This document shows, in pieces, positions 32,560-45,039 of a DNA stretch of 64,000 bases (position 1 is its first letter; every line of letters begins with the position of its first letter). The position numbers were made by a program, and so were the translations under genes. Source of the stretch: Cyrtodaria siliqua (taxonomy: Eukaryota; Mollusca; Bivalvia; Adapedonta; Hiatellidae); assembly GCA_037043455.1 (NCBI GenBank), contig JAWPHD010010227.1:31877-95876 (forward strand). The letters are read 5' to 3'. The notes beneath the pieces are model-generated. The model was not told the origin of the DNA, did not search any database, and was given only the letters and a program-made list of their open reading frames with translations.

Positions 32560-32960
32560 AGTTAAAATCATCTGTCTTGTCATACATTTGGCTTATTATT
32601 TCTCTATTATCAATTGAAAGTAGATATAAAAGTCGAACAGAAAATGTAGCATTCAAGGACCACAGCCAACCAAAACACAAGCACAGAAACAAATAATAAT
32701 TGCAAAGATGAATAAAAGGCAAAATACGAAAAATGCAATTGAGAAAAGAAGCGCAAGTATCAGAAATATTAGCATTTTTAAGATATAGTTCCTTAGGGTA
32801 TATAAGTTACCATAGTAGAAAAGAAAGGGTTGCCAGAGTTCAATATACCATATAGACCCCGAGAAGTATATTAAAGCCTTTGATGGCATCTGTCTGAGTT
32901 TGAAATAGAATCAACCTTAAATTTCTTTCATAGAAGAACAAAAACAAATCTGCGACAAAA
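32560..32960 (-). pseudogene. Reverse-transcriptase fragment, YxDD lost
   Basis: Minus strand: NREIISQMYDKTDDFNFDI matches the segment after the YxDD box in the copy at 17.9 kb. The catalytic position reads YIEL and not YIDD. A retroelement tail word sequence (GTCCTTGAATGCTAC) is embedded at 32645-32665. A composite of two truncated insertions is likely. Confidence 0.5.
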
Positions 32961-33689
32961 GGTGCTCAGTCCTCTCGTATTTATCATACCTGCCTTAGGT
33001 TCTGTTGTTAACTGGTTACTGCCGGTCGTGAGAGTGGTTACCCCGGTCGGTTTGGTCGATATCATTGTTTCTGTAAATACACGTACACATGCTCTTTGTT
33101 TTATCCAGCTTTGATGGTAATGTAAAGAATATAAATACAAATACATAAATAAAATGTAGAATAAGTAAGTATATGAAAGTAATGAGCTTAATAAGTTAAA
33201 GGCTCATAAACTCGTTGTTCATATTTCAGAAAGAGGAAAGAAGATATAGAAATCCGAAAAACGTGCCCTGCTCTTAAGGTTTTCAATCAGAACTGTTATT
33301 AATTCCGAATCTTTCGATATCGCTGAACCCGATATTAATATACAAATATCTGTGGTACATTCTCAAATACTTTGTTTTCGTATCTTAATTTTGAATTGGT
33401 GGTTCCACTTCTCCATCCTTTAAAGGGGCCGAGACTTGTTTCATCACACTAAAGATTTGTTGTCTGCTTTTTAATCTAGTCTTTTGACTGTTACTTGTGA
33501 TGCGTAGGCTTCATAACCTCTGCTCCCAACTTAATTCCATTTTGTTTAATTCGCTCATTGTTTTCTCGTTTAGTGCAACGCATTTTGTTAGAAACAGGGA
33601 CCATATACCGCTGGTCAGGCTCCATGTCCACCATCGTATGCATACTATCTTCGAAATGCCTCAAATATTTTCGTACTATTGACATTTTA
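32961..33689. other. Non-coding, nothing recognised
   Basis: Stops in all frames. The overlapping sense/antisense frames at 33491-33685 show no protein character. Confidence 0.4.
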
Positions 33690-33835
33690 AATATTGAGCT
33701 CTGCTCAACCCAGGGTTAGAGGGTGTGAACGGTAGCTATACTTTTTCACTACCTTTGACGAACAGTCTCAATCAAACCGAGATTGCAATATTTTTTCTAT
33801 ATTTGTCGTGTTCGGCGATTTCCAAATTTCATACT
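33690..33835 (-). repeat. Dispersed repeat, copy 2 (inverted)
   Basis: Reverse-complement counterpart of 19270-19415, including the GGTTTGATTGAGACTGTTC word. Confidence 0.55.
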
Positions 33836-34239
33836 TTATTTTTATTTTTTAAGGTCTCCGATGTACGGGTCAGCCGAAGTTTTGCCCAAGGTCATACCGA
33901 AGTAACGCATATGAACGAAACAAATATATATATATATGCAACTACTTAAAAATGAACGCATATGAAAGACGAAAACATATATACTATACACCTAGTTTAA
34001 ACATGTAGTCATTTCTAATTAAAATATACAGAAGTTTTTCGAATAATATAATATGGAATTTTGGTAATTATTGAATCGAAGTTGACGTAACTTTCTAATC
34101 CCAGTTACGTTTGGCGCGTCGCCATTTTTCAGCCTCATACGGAGTTAATGTCATTCGCCGCTAATTTTTATTTTATTGTTAGCAGCTAACACACACCCAG
34201 ACTGTTTACAATTTGTAACATTAAGAACATTGTACATAT

Positions 34240-34590
34240 TGTGACGATCTATGCATCCGACTACGAACAATTAAAGGAACTAACCCGCCAAATAATGGTA
34301 AAATTACACTACACAAACATTTATCAAAACTCTGTCCATGTGTTCAGGTCATATAATAATGTATATGTGCCGCTTAAAAACATAGGTTTATTAACAGGTT
34401 TAAAATACCCTTGATTGAATATGCGTACAAAGTTGATTTTAATTCGACGCTCCAGTTTTCGGGTTTGCCATGTTTGGTTAAAACGAGGTTAATATTGTGT
34501 CTATAGAGGTTTAATTCTCAAAATGTGTAAGTTATATATATACCTAAATGCCTGTTGATAATGGGATAGAGACGTTGATGTTATATATGC
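34240..34590. repeat. Duplicated segment, copy 2
   Basis: Partner of 20760-21160 in the same orientation. No tail-exon homologue follows it, so the duplication did not carry the receptor exon or the exon has been lost. Confidence 0.5.
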
Positions 34591-34843
34591 TCAGCTCGAT
34601 AGATAATCAGTTACGCAGTGTTACAAGCGGAAACGTACCCAGAAAACATGGTACACAATGCAACACACATCTGTATATGGTACACAATGCAACATACATC
34701 TGTATACGTCGTAAAAGTACCGTATTAGTATAGACAGTTGCAAACTAAGTGTATATATTTAAGCTTTTATAGGTTATTTAAGTTGTATGTTCTTACTACT
34801 TACTTGTAGTACAATAACCCGGGCAATTTTGATTTATGTTTGT

Positions 34844-34846
<3 letters not shown>

Positions 34847-34894
<48 letters not shown>

Positions 34895-34898
34895 TAAC

Positions 34899-34931
<33 letters not shown>

Positions 34932-34938
34932 AATAATA
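34847..34938. repeat. (TAA)n microsatellite
   Basis: About 30 AAT/TAA units with two small interruptions. Confidence 0.9.
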
Positions 34939-35990
34939 TCTTTATTTATAGAGGATGTATATTTGGCTTATAGCCAGTCTGACATATGGTCCTGAAACAA
35001 AAACATATATATTTACAATATGAACACACCTTTGTTGAAACAATGTTAAATCTGGCTAAAGACATGTCTAGAAACTTTATACTATCCTAAAAGAACAATG
35101 CACAGTGATGAATAAAAAGATGAGCTTTAAAATATAGTTAATATCAAAAATACCCATATATTACTGTGGTTATTCAATAATGAAATATAGACGATTGATA
35201 CAAACATATATGCTTGAATTTTAATATTCACGATTCTTAGAACGGTTCATGAAGATTAATCAACACACAATATATATGGTATTTTAAGATTCTCTGTGAC
35301 TAAATCGCTGTCCATTTACGATAGATCAAGTTAGGATGTTGAAACACGTAATTGTTTTGTTGATAAAACACATGTAAACTATAAATAAGACGAATGTTGA
35401 TGCAAGGCATCAAATACGCCGCAATTTTGTGTAAGAAAACCAAGGGATGTAACTCTGCAATTGCTGGTCCAATCTAGATTAAATTCAAACTTTTCCCAGA
35501 TTTCATTCATATATGTTTGTCAAAAATCATAAGAAAAGTGAAGGCCCCATCATCTGTACAAAGCAAAATATAGCATTTTACATTACATAGCTCTGGTGTT
35601 ACTGGTCCAATCTGTTTGGATTTCAAACGTGTCCTACTTTTCATTAATATTAACAAGATGAAAACTGAAGTCTCTACTGTTTTAAGTAGGCAACCTATAG
35701 CAATTTTACATATATTTTTGGTCTGATAGAAGGTGTTGTTTATTTAACTTGTCCAAGATTATATTGATATCAATGTACAGTTTGTTAAAGGTTGGGAGAA
35801 ATTAATTTTATAAAAACGTTATAAGATATTTTACCATATATATATGAAATATTTTAAAAAGTAAAGCAATTGCATGGTAAAATATATTGTTAAATAAAGT
35901 AACACTTATTAACATGTTTATATAGTTGCCGAATGTTTATTCCAAGTTGGTCTATTACTTATTAATTATGTCTTTGAAGCTGGCTTGGTG
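34939..35990. other. Non-coding, old dispersed repeat
   Basis: The phrase CTGGTCCAATCT followed by GAT(T/A)...AAA occurs near 35466 and 35599, suggesting two diverged repeat units. No exon was seen. Confidence 0.4.
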
Positions 35991-35999
35991 TTCGGGGTT

Positions 36000-37030
36000 C
36001 GACATTCAAACCCCGCTCGGTATTTAACATTCTGAGCCAGTTTGGATTCAACATTCAAACCCAGTTCGGTATTCAACAATTCAAACTCAGTTCGGCATTC
36101 GGGCCCTGTTTGGGGTTCAACATCCAGTATTCAACATTCGGATCCAGTTCGATATTCAACATTTGGACCCGGTTTGGGATTCATCTTCATACGCACCTCG
36201 GTATTCAACATTCGAACCCATTTTGGAGTTCAACATTCGGACCCAGTTCGGTATTTAACATTTGGACCCAGTCCGGGGTTCAACATTCAAACTCCGTTCG
36301 GTATTCAACGTTCAGACCCAGTTCGGTCTCTGCTTTTAAACCCAGTTCGGTATAAAACATTCGGACCCAGTTCGGGTTTCAACATTCAGACCCAGTTCGG
36401 AGTTCACCATTTAGACCCAGTTCGAGGTTCAAAATTCGAACCCAGTTCAGGGTTCAACATTCGAACACAGTTCGGAATTCAACATTCGGACTCAGTTCGG
36501 GGTTCAACATTTGTACCCAGTCCAGTGTTTAACTTTCAAACCCAGTTCGGTATTTAACATTCAGTTCGGCATTAAACATTCAAAACCATTTCGGCGTTCA
36601 ACATTTGGATTCAGTTCGGGGTTCAAAATTCGGACCAAGAGCGGTATTCAACATTCGAACCCAGTTTGAACTGGACCCACATTTTGAATACCGAACTGGG
36701 TTTCAATGTTGAACCCCGAACTGGGTTCGAATGTTGAAAACCGAACAGGGTTTAATTGTTAATAACCATATTGAGTTTGAATGTTGAACAATGAACTGGG
36801 TCCGAATGTTGAATACCGAACAGCATTTGAAGGTTTAACTTCGAACTGGGTCCGAATGTGGAATACCCAGTTCGGGGTTCAACATTCAAACACCTTTCGA
36901 TATTCAACATGCAGACCCCGTTCGGGGCTCGACATTCAAACCAATTTCGGTATTCAACATTCAGACTCAGTGCATTATTCAACGTTCGGGTCCAGTTCGG
37001 GGTTCGACATTCAAGCCCAGTTTGGGAGTT
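36000..37030. repeat. 25-bp minisatellite with an inverted block
   Basis: The unit is ACCCAGTTCGG(T/G)(A/G)TTCAACATTCGG with many substitutions. Orientation is plus from 36000 to about 36665, minus from about 36666 to 36865 (CCGAACTGGGT...), then plus again to 37030. Frames of up to 171 codons arise from the repeat and are not counted as genes. Confidence 0.9.
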
Positions 37031-37149
37031 AATATTCGCACCCACTTGACTGTGCGTCCAGTTTACAATTTTATGTAATGAGCGCACGTGTTCACCATCA
37101 GGTACGTATCCAGACGACAGTATTTTCACAGTATTTTAATACATTGCGT

Positions 37150-37395
37150 CTAAAACGTTCTATTGCGTCTAAAACGTTCTCGACTCTCATCACTGAGGGT
37201 TCTAATCCCACTGGGAGCTCGATTTGTGAAGTGAGAAAGTGTCGATTATTACGGATGGCGGGAGTTATACAGTACGGGTTATACCCAGGACACATGGGGT
37301 GGTCTGCTTCTACACAAAAGATCGATCGTCATATATGGCCCAACATGTACTAAAATTACGTAAAACACCATTCAAGAAAAACAAACAAAACAAAC
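37150..37395 (+). repeat. tRNA-derived SINE, family A, copy 2
   Basis: A box-B-like GGTTCTAATCC (from 37198) then CACTGGGAGCTCGA, ACGGATGGCGGG and CCCAGGACACATGGGGTGGTC, and a tail of AAACAAACAAAACAAAC. Body order is the same as at 746-1003. The head is truncated, with TCTAAAACGTTCT duplicated before it. Confidence 0.65.
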
Positions 37396-37518
37396 AAACG
37401 CATTCTTTTCTTGGCAGAAAGCGGCAAAAGTATGGAATTCGTTGGAAAGAGGAACGAAAAATCCTCGTTTTTGTTATCAGATTCTGTAAAAAAGACTTTT
37501 ATCACTTAGACATTTTTC

Positions 37519-37553
37519 AGTAATCCAGCTCGAGTAGGTCGAGCTGGATTACT
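37519..37553. repeat. Perfect 15-bp-arm hairpin
   Basis: AGTAATCCAGCTCGA, loop GTAGG, then the exact complement. Nothing links it to a gene end. Confidence 0.8.
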
Positions 37554-37651
37554 ACCTACTTTGACTACATTGCATATTATGCAAATTAAGAATGACGGAC
37601 TCGCAATAAGCCTACTGGTGCTGAACCCGTGCAAATAACTAATTTTTAATC

Positions 37652-37678
37652 TCGCGCGTGCGTGCGTGCGTGCGTGTG
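37652..37678. repeat. (GCGT)n microsatellite
   Basis: CGCGCGTGCGTGCGTGCGTG tract. Confidence 0.85.
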
Positions 37679-38746
37679 TAAAGCAGTGATGATTTAACCT
37701 CGCACCGTAATATGTAAGCGTTTTATATTTCCTGTCAATATAGTGTCTTGAACTAACTATACTTATATATATTTTCTCCATGTAAAGATAATTTGTTAAT
37801 TGTTAGTTATTTGAGTTTTCAATATAAGAAATGTTGTTTTTAAAATGTTCAGTTTTAGATTATGAATATATCTTTTCATTTAATGTCTGTTATATCAATA
37901 AAACAATCTATAATTATGAAGAAATGTATAGTTAAATATACTGTTCATTGATTTAGTATCCAACAGAATATATCTATATATTTAAATATGATAATTAAAT
38001 AAATTTCTGGAAATTATTTGTGTGATATACATTAGAAATATATATAATCACCTATATTAGTAAAAATATATAATTTCATTGTAAACGCAAATATATACGT
38101 TACTCTGAAAACATGTTTTCCCCAGTTTATATATTGTAGACGCAAAGATACATATGTAATACCGAAAAATATATTCGTTTTATGAAAAATATATTGTCTG
38201 TCTTAATATATTGAAGATAAAAATATTTGAGATAAAAATAAATACTGTCTCTAAAATAAATATATTGCGGACGCAAATACATCAATGAAATATCGATAAA
38301 TAAAAAGTGCGAACTTCTTAGTGACCGAAACCATATGTCTATGATGTGTTTTCCAAATATATACGTTATCATAGACTGCGCTAAAAATATATACGTTATC
38401 CTAGACTGCTACACTTTCCCTTTTTTTCAAACTCGCACAAGCCAATTATGCTGGGTATAAAAAACGCTAAAAACACGGACATGCGCAGCAGTACAGCGAT
38501 TGAGAGCGTCTACTCCGCGTAAAAAAAATATGGCGGTCTTTAACGCTGTATGTGTAACTTGATTAATGTTTTGTTGGTCCGACATTATACATGTATGTTT
38601 CCGGTAAATGATGATACAACGTATGATTTGGAGAGCTTCATTATATCTCTCCCTTGTCTTGCTGACGAGGCCACGCGCTTGATGCAATCGGGCAGTGACT
38701 TCGGAATGTGACGTCGAGTCGCCTACGTCAAGCCACATCGCATATG

Positions 38747-38893
38747 TGACGTCATATTTGCTCCTCTCTCAGTATAAAAGTCGAATTTGTTGTATTTTTT
38801 TTAGAGGCGAAGTAACTCTACTTGAAAGCAGTCAGATTCTCAGCTCTTCAAATTAAAAAAAAAATGTCTACCGAGCCTACGGACACCATGGTA
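38747..38893 (+). promoter_or_regulatory. Promoter-like site with CRE and TATA box
   Basis: A palindromic cAMP-response-element word TGACGTCA (38747-38754) lies 18 bp before TATAAAAG (38773-38780). About 85 bp downstream of the TATA box an ATG at 38864 opens a very short frame (STEPTDTMV then stop), with a weak donor GTATAA at its end. The spacing fits a Pol II core promoter, but I find no convincing coding continuation. Confidence 0.4.
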
Positions 38894-39212
38894 TAATCTA
38901 TGTGTGACTACTAATACTCAGCCCAGTATTATAAACTAGACTGCATATACAGTACCAAAGTCACGTGGATCCTAGGATAAAAACGGGGTATTTAATTTTG
39001 GGGCTATTTAAAACCAAAAGCAATAAAACTTACTGGTCACTCAGATGGCCATCAGAAGACAATGGGGCAGTTTCCTTTTGGTACGCAGTATTCAGGGCAA
39101 ATTTAGAGAGTTTTCAGCTCCCACGGCCCGGGTTAAAATAGTATTCAGTACTCGGGTTATCCATGTTAAATAGTATTCAGTACTCAGCTCTAAATTAGAG
39201 AGTATTCAGTAC

Positions 39213-39248
39213 TCGGGGGTGGGGGTGGCGGGGGTGGGGGGGGGGGCA
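39213..39248 (+). other. G-rich tract, G-quadruplex candidate
   Basis: Four or more runs of five or more G separated by T, TGGC or T (GGGGGTGGGGGTGG type), preceded by several copies of the phrase GTATTCAGTACTCGG at 39080-39215. Confidence 0.7.
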
Positions 39249-39920
39249 TCCACACAATGTCCCTGGACATACACTTGACGCTATCGTCTCGGACTGCAAG
39301 GCCTGAAATTTCGGGTTGCTTAACTGATCAACAGTTCTTCGTACGTTAGCTGTTTGGTCGTCCATTTTTAGCGGATTTGTTATGTTTTCGCGGTAAAGAA
39401 ACTACAACATGCGGAACACTTCTCGGACGCTGGGAAATGCGCTCTTTAAATTTGGCTTGTCTCGAATTTGAAAAACGGGACAGTGTAGCAGTCTACGCCA
39501 ACGTATATATGTTGCAGCACAGTCTATGCCAACGTATATATTTGCAGCACAGTCTATGCCAACGTATATATTTGCAGAAGGCATATATATTTTGGAAAAA
39601 CAAATATTTATTTAGTTTCGGTCACCCAGAAGATCGCACCATTTATTTATTAATCAATATTTCATTGATATATTTGTGTCTGCAATATATTTATTTTAGA
39701 GAACTATTTATTTTCATCTCAAATATTTTCAACTTCATTATATTAAGACAATATATTTTTATAAAGCGAATATATTTCCGGTATAACATATAAATGTTTG
39801 CGTCTACAATATATAAATTAGGAAAAAACATATATTCCGAGTAACGTATATATTTGAGTCTACAATATATGTTTAAAAACAGAATATACATTTTTCAGAA
39901 TATATATTTCTAGGAGTAAC

Positions 39921-41010
39921 ATATATATTTGTATGATATATATTTTTGCACAGCATATATATTTCGGAGTGACGTATATATTTGTCTGTATCATATATAT
40001 TTTTGTATTCAGTATATATATTTTCACGCAACGTATATATTTATCTTACAACATATCGTCATGTATGGCGCCTCATAGATACAGTTTGATAAAGATCATA
40101 TGAAAAATAAAGGGGCTGGAGTGTAGACACGAACAAATAAAGCAGTTTTCGTTAATTCAAGCGCCATAACTCAAGTGTTTCTGGTAGATCTTGCTGGTTA
40201 TCGAATTTGTCCGAACTTTACTTATATTAACAATCTGGTAAAGTTTGATAAAGATCGGATGAAAAATGAAAATGGTGAAACAAAAAAGGTTAACAGACGG
40301 ACGGACCAAGTAGAGCTAAAAAACTAATTATATACAAAAAATGGTAACATATATATATATATATATACATGTATGGGGAGAAATATTTGTGAAATACCAA
40401 GGACAGACAACCTTCGGACGAACTACGGCAGGGCGCCTAGCTATGACGAGATACACAGAAATCAAACGTATATATTCACTCCTTAAAAAAGGTAGCTGCA
40501 ACACACGTTGATAAACTGTATCATACGTATATATATATACGTAGAGACAATGTTGAACGTTTTATTAGAATGATACACAGACGTCTTTCAGCCAGATGCT
40601 AGATTTAAGAGTAATGATTTCCCTCAATTTATATTACCGAAACAATTTGTTTTTGATACATGGTTATGTCATAGTATTAAAGACTTTTCGGACAGACGCT
40701 TTCTAATGTTCCATATCTTTCAAAGCAGCATTCAAAAATCCATTGACACGAATATCTCCGCAATAAGGAACAGCTTACCTTGTTAAGTAACTCCTATAAT
40801 TCGCGGAAATAAATATGATCACACTTAAGGCTATGTACATTGTAAAAGGTTATTGTCAAAATGCGTAATTTTACGGAAAACGCATTCGAAACATCTCGAT
40901 AACGGTATTGTTTATTTGTGTTTAAATTTAAATAGAATGTTCAGTCGGAAAAATCGGAATGGTTAAAAAAAACGAAAGAAATAACTAAAAAAATTATAAG
41001 AAATATCCAT
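39921..41010. other. AT-rich degenerate repeats, no gene
   Basis: ACGTATATATTTG-type units continue to about 40050. Then come two copies of a TTTGATAAAGATC(A/G)(T/G)ATGAAAAAT phrase (40088 and 40248). Nothing coding. Confidence 0.5.
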
Positions 41011-41082
41011 CCTTACCGAGAATTGAACTCGGGATCCTTGAATCCCGAAGCGGGCGCTCTACCACTCAACCACAATATCGGT
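41011..41082 (-). tRNA. tRNA-like pseudogene
   Basis: The minus strand has AGTGGTAGAGC (end of a box-A region) and the T arm CCGAG-TTCAATT-CTCGG with box B. The sequence CCCGCTTCGGGA sits at the anticodon loop position, with CGG at the anticodon place (nominally Pro). The 3' half of the anticodon stem and the D and acceptor stems no longer pair, so it is a decayed tRNA or SINE head. Confidence 0.45.
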
Positions 41083-41708
41083 TTGGCCTAAAGCAACCTT
41101 GTTATAACATATAGATATACTATGGTATAGAATATATTGTCCTTCTTTACAACTTTTCAAGATTTCGATGATGACATGACGAAAGCAGACACAAAATATG
41201 TACTGAACAGTATTAATTATAGCCTAGCCATTAATGACGTGTGAATGAAACGACCTTTCTCTTATGATGTATCCGTTTCCATAATAACAGAAGATTAGCC
41301 CCTACCCTATTTTTTCTCGGGAGATATAATTATTTTATATATAAATTATATTTACTTTCCTTCTTGTTATAATTATAAGTATACAATAATTGTTTTTTTT
41401 ATGTATTTTTTATGTAAACAAAATCTGTATTCAATTTGCATTTACTGATGTTACCGTAATAACGCAAGTTTCTCCCAAATCGATGACTCATCTCCACAGG
41501 AGATTCCCACGAGACCTAATGAAACGAAAATATGTTGATTTCTTTAACTATTACTGCATGTTTGTTACCTGCTTGACATAGGACCTTGTATCTTATTTTG
41601 ACACTTATTGCAAAATGTACAGAGCTTCTTTCTCCTTTTATAAATAGATATCCGTATTCGTGTGGCTTTTCTTCGTGATCTGGAATGAAGAATTATAGTT
41701 TTAAATCA

Positions 41709-44009
41709 CACACCCGATTACCGGCAGCCGTAGGCACAGTTCGGCAGCCGTAGGCACAGTTCCCGGTAAAAAATACAAGTTTCAAAAGGGTAAATAAATC
41801 TAGTTTTATGACTTGTTAGCCTTAAACTATTAAAAAGGTGAATCGGCCATTTTAATTTGGAAGGAATATTGTGTATGTCACCTGATTTCCTTGAAATTTG
41901 AACCTATATTATGCGAGTTACGGTAGGTTAAATGTTGAAATTAAGCTAAAAATGTGATTGTAGAAAGTTAGAGACCTGGTACTCGGTAAATAGTGAAGTT
42001 TGAGAGATTTCAGACTTACTGCCATAACATATAATCTTTCCTGAATAAACAGTCCAAAGTTTAGCCCACAGAACATTTTATTAATAATTGTGGGTTTTTA
42101 AACACGACCGGGTATTGAAAAATGGCAGGAGTACGGTACAGTTCCATTATTTATTGCAGGTAGCTAGTACAGTTCCGAAAAATGGCAGGCGTATGGTACA
42201 GTTCCAAAAACATCGGACGCTAGTCTTTTCTCATTTGGTTTAGTGGTGTAATTTCGAAAACACTAATGAAGAAGTACTGTATATAGAATTATATACATCT
42301 TCGGTCCTTCCATAAACGTTTAAGAAAACCCACCAACCGTAGGGAAACGTGAATATAGGCTCGCTTGAACCTTCATTCCGACGGTACAGTACAGAGAAAG
42401 ACACGTTTTAATAACAATCGTATGTTGTGCTGAGTTACGTCCCCTTTTTATAATTCACCATTTATGATAACAGGCGTTTGGTATTTAGATGTTTTGGAAT
42501 AGATTGCTTAATTTTAATTATTGCATAGTTGAACACATCACATTAATTACGTTTCAAGGCCACTCTATGTAACTTAATGTATCTGAATCAAACGTCTACT
42601 GATATATTGGACACGCATATAAATCAATAATGTAGTCGCTCAAAAGTGTACTTAACTCAAAAAGTAATAATCATAGGACACTATTTAAAGTGTGTATCAA
42701 ATTGTAACGGATATAGCGCAGATACCCACGAAATTTCAAAGTTGATACATGCAGACATTTAAACTTTTTTGCTTTGGTGAGACGAAATACTAGTACATGT
42801 CTATTGTCTAAATAAAAGTTTAGTGTCTGAATTTCCCAAAAATATCCTCATCGCAAAATCAGAATATCTATCATAAAGGTGCGACCACTTTAAGTGTATC
42901 TAATTAGCTTACATTTTAGCTTAAACACGCTACTTAGGCAAACTTTAAATGGTCATAATTAAATGCCACATAATCTCATTTGGTTAATGATGACATTTTT
43001 GTAAAGCCCTGTTATTGCTCTTTAAGTAAGCATAAAGTGTATTTTGCGTTACCATGGGTATCTTTTGAGCGACTACAGTATTGGTTTATATGCGTGTCCT
43101 ATATATCAGTAGACGTTTGATTCAGATACATTAAGTTACATAGAGTGGCCTTAAAACGTAATTAATGTGATGTGTTCAACCATGCAATAATTATAATTAA
43201 GCAATCTATTCCAAAACATCTAAATACCAAACGCCTGTTATCATAATAATGGTGAATTATAAAAAGGGGAAGTAACTCAGCACAACATACTATTGTTATT
43301 AAAACGTGTCTTTCTCTGTACTGTACCGTCAGAACGAAGGTTCAAACGAGCCTATATTCACGTTTCCCTACGGTTGGTGGGTTTTCTTAAACGTTTATGG
43401 AAAGACCGAAGATGTATATAATTCTATATACTGTACTTCTTCATTAGTGTTTTCGAAATTACACCACTATAGCAAAGGAGAAAATACTTTAGCGTCCGAT
43501 GTTTTTGGAACTGTACCATACGCCTGCCATTTTTCGGAACTGTACTAGCTACCTGCCAATAAATAATGGAACTGTACCGTACTCCTGCCATTTTTCAATA
43601 CCCGGTCGTGTTTAAAAACCCACAATTATTTTAATAACATGTTCTGTGGGCTAAACTTTGGACTGTTTATTCAGGAAAGATTATATTTTATGGCAGTATG
43701 TCTGAAATCTCTTAAACTTCACTATTTACCGAGTACCAGGTCTCTAACTGTCTACAATCACATATTTTAGCTTAATTTCAACATTTAACCTACCGTAACT
43801 CGCATAATATAGATTCAAATTTCACGGGAATCAGGTGACATACACAACATTCCTTCCAAATTAAAATGGCCGATTCACTTTTCTAATAGTTTAAGGCTAA
43901 CAAGTCATAAAACTAGATTTATTTACCCTTTTGAAACTTGTATTTTTTTTACCGGGAACTGTGCCTACGGCTGCCGAACTGTGCCTACGGCTGCCGGTAA
44001 TCGGGTGTG
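41709..44009. mobile_element. 2.3-kb element with ~940-bp inverted arms
   Basis: The ends are CACACCCGATTACCGG and its complement, with AATCA on both sides (41704-41708 and 44010-44014), a 5-bp target-site duplication. The left arm runs 41709-42646 and the right 43062-44009, matching in reverse complement throughout with a few changes. A 415-bp unique centre has no coding frame. Each arm starts with two copies of a ~20-bp CGGCAGCCGTAGGCACAGTT unit and carries three GGTACAGTTCC-like motifs ~400 bp in. The 80-codon frame at 43306-43548 lies within an arm and is not a gene. A CAC start and a 5-bp duplication recall Transib, and long arms recall fold-back elements; the class is open. Confidence 0.85.
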
Positions 44010-44014
44010 AATCA

Positions 44015-45039
44015 GTTGCTAAAATGATAAAGCAAGCGGAGATATTCCAACAAATGTAAAAGGTGTGGTTAACTAAACCAAGGTATATGCCTTGACACAT
44101 TAGAAAAGCAACACATGTGTGTTCTCCAACGGACCATGTGTGATAAACGCCGATCTTGACCTCTGTCTAAAAGTATGATAATGATTTTTTTCCATCTTTC
44201 TGATATTTTGTTTTGGTTGTATTTTATTTTAGAAGTAAAATGTAATATTGATACGGAAACTTACGATTTCTTGACAATATACACTATTTATTTTAACATA
44301 CGTATACTACTGGCCATTAATTTGTCCAAATAAAAAGACTTGACAAATGAGTGGTTATTTCAGCCTTATACACGTTACCTTTGCGTGTATTCTATTGTTA
44401 AAGTATGGCATTTAGAAACAGGAGCAAACAAATAGTGTTTAAGACTTGCTAGAAATTTAGTGTCGACATGAGTATTGTAGAGTAGCCTATACAAATTAAA
44501 ACAGCCCTACACAATTAAGCATCGGAGTATTTTTTTAGAACAAAATAGCTTAATAGCTTTAATGCAATAGTTTAACAGCTTTTTATACTCCCATATTTTA
44601 ATAATGTCATGTGAGCTTCATTAGAACAAACGTCACCAATTACAGCACACAATATACAACTAATTCGTACTCAAGCTTATTACAAGAGTTCCATGTAGTT
44701 GTTTTTTCCCGTTTTTTTTCTTTCTTCTAATACATGTTTGTATCGATTATGTTGTCTTTCCCTTACGCAAAATAAGACATATAATACAAAAATATCGCAA
44801 TTTCGATGTTAACTGTATTAACCGCCAACAGCAATTGCATTTCTTAAATACCACGGAGAAGAACTTTATATATTGTTTTCTTTTGTTTCAATCCTATTAA
44901 CTTCGTACAATTTATATGTGCATGTTATATACTATGGGAATACAATATGTTTATACCACAATAGCCTAAATACACACTATGCATCGCGTAATACCCGAGG
45001 ATATACACAGCATATGTTAGTTATTGTGGTATAAATACA
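44015..45039. other. Non-coding, nothing recognised
   Basis: AT-rich, no exon or repeat seen. Probably intron if the receptor gene spans this region. Confidence 0.35.

Larger units (their letters stand above)
37980..39920. repeat. Large inverted repeat, ~440-bp arms, ~1.06-kb loop
   Basis: The reverse complement of about 37980-38420 follows the same order as 39477-39920: AGTGTAGCAGTCTA, AACGTATATATTT, TTTCGGTCAC, TATTTCATTGAT, GTCTGCAATATATTTATTTTAGAGA, TATATTAAGACA, TTTGCGTCTACAATATA. The arms themselves are AT-rich degenerate tandem repeats of a ~30-bp ACGTATATATTTG unit. The left arm contains one unit near the loop where the right has three. The loop holds the promoter-like site at 38747-38893. 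Confidence 0.75.

Noticed and set aside
32653..32889. Hydrophobic 78-residue minus-strand frame as a membrane protein
   Set aside because: The DNA is a decayed RT fragment fused to a retroelement tail.
36042..36557. 171-codon repeat frame
   Set aside because: Product of the 25-bp minisatellite; competing frames exist in the same DNA.
43306..43548. 80-codon frame
   Set aside because: Lies wholly in an inverted arm of the 2.3-kb element; not maintained in the other arm.
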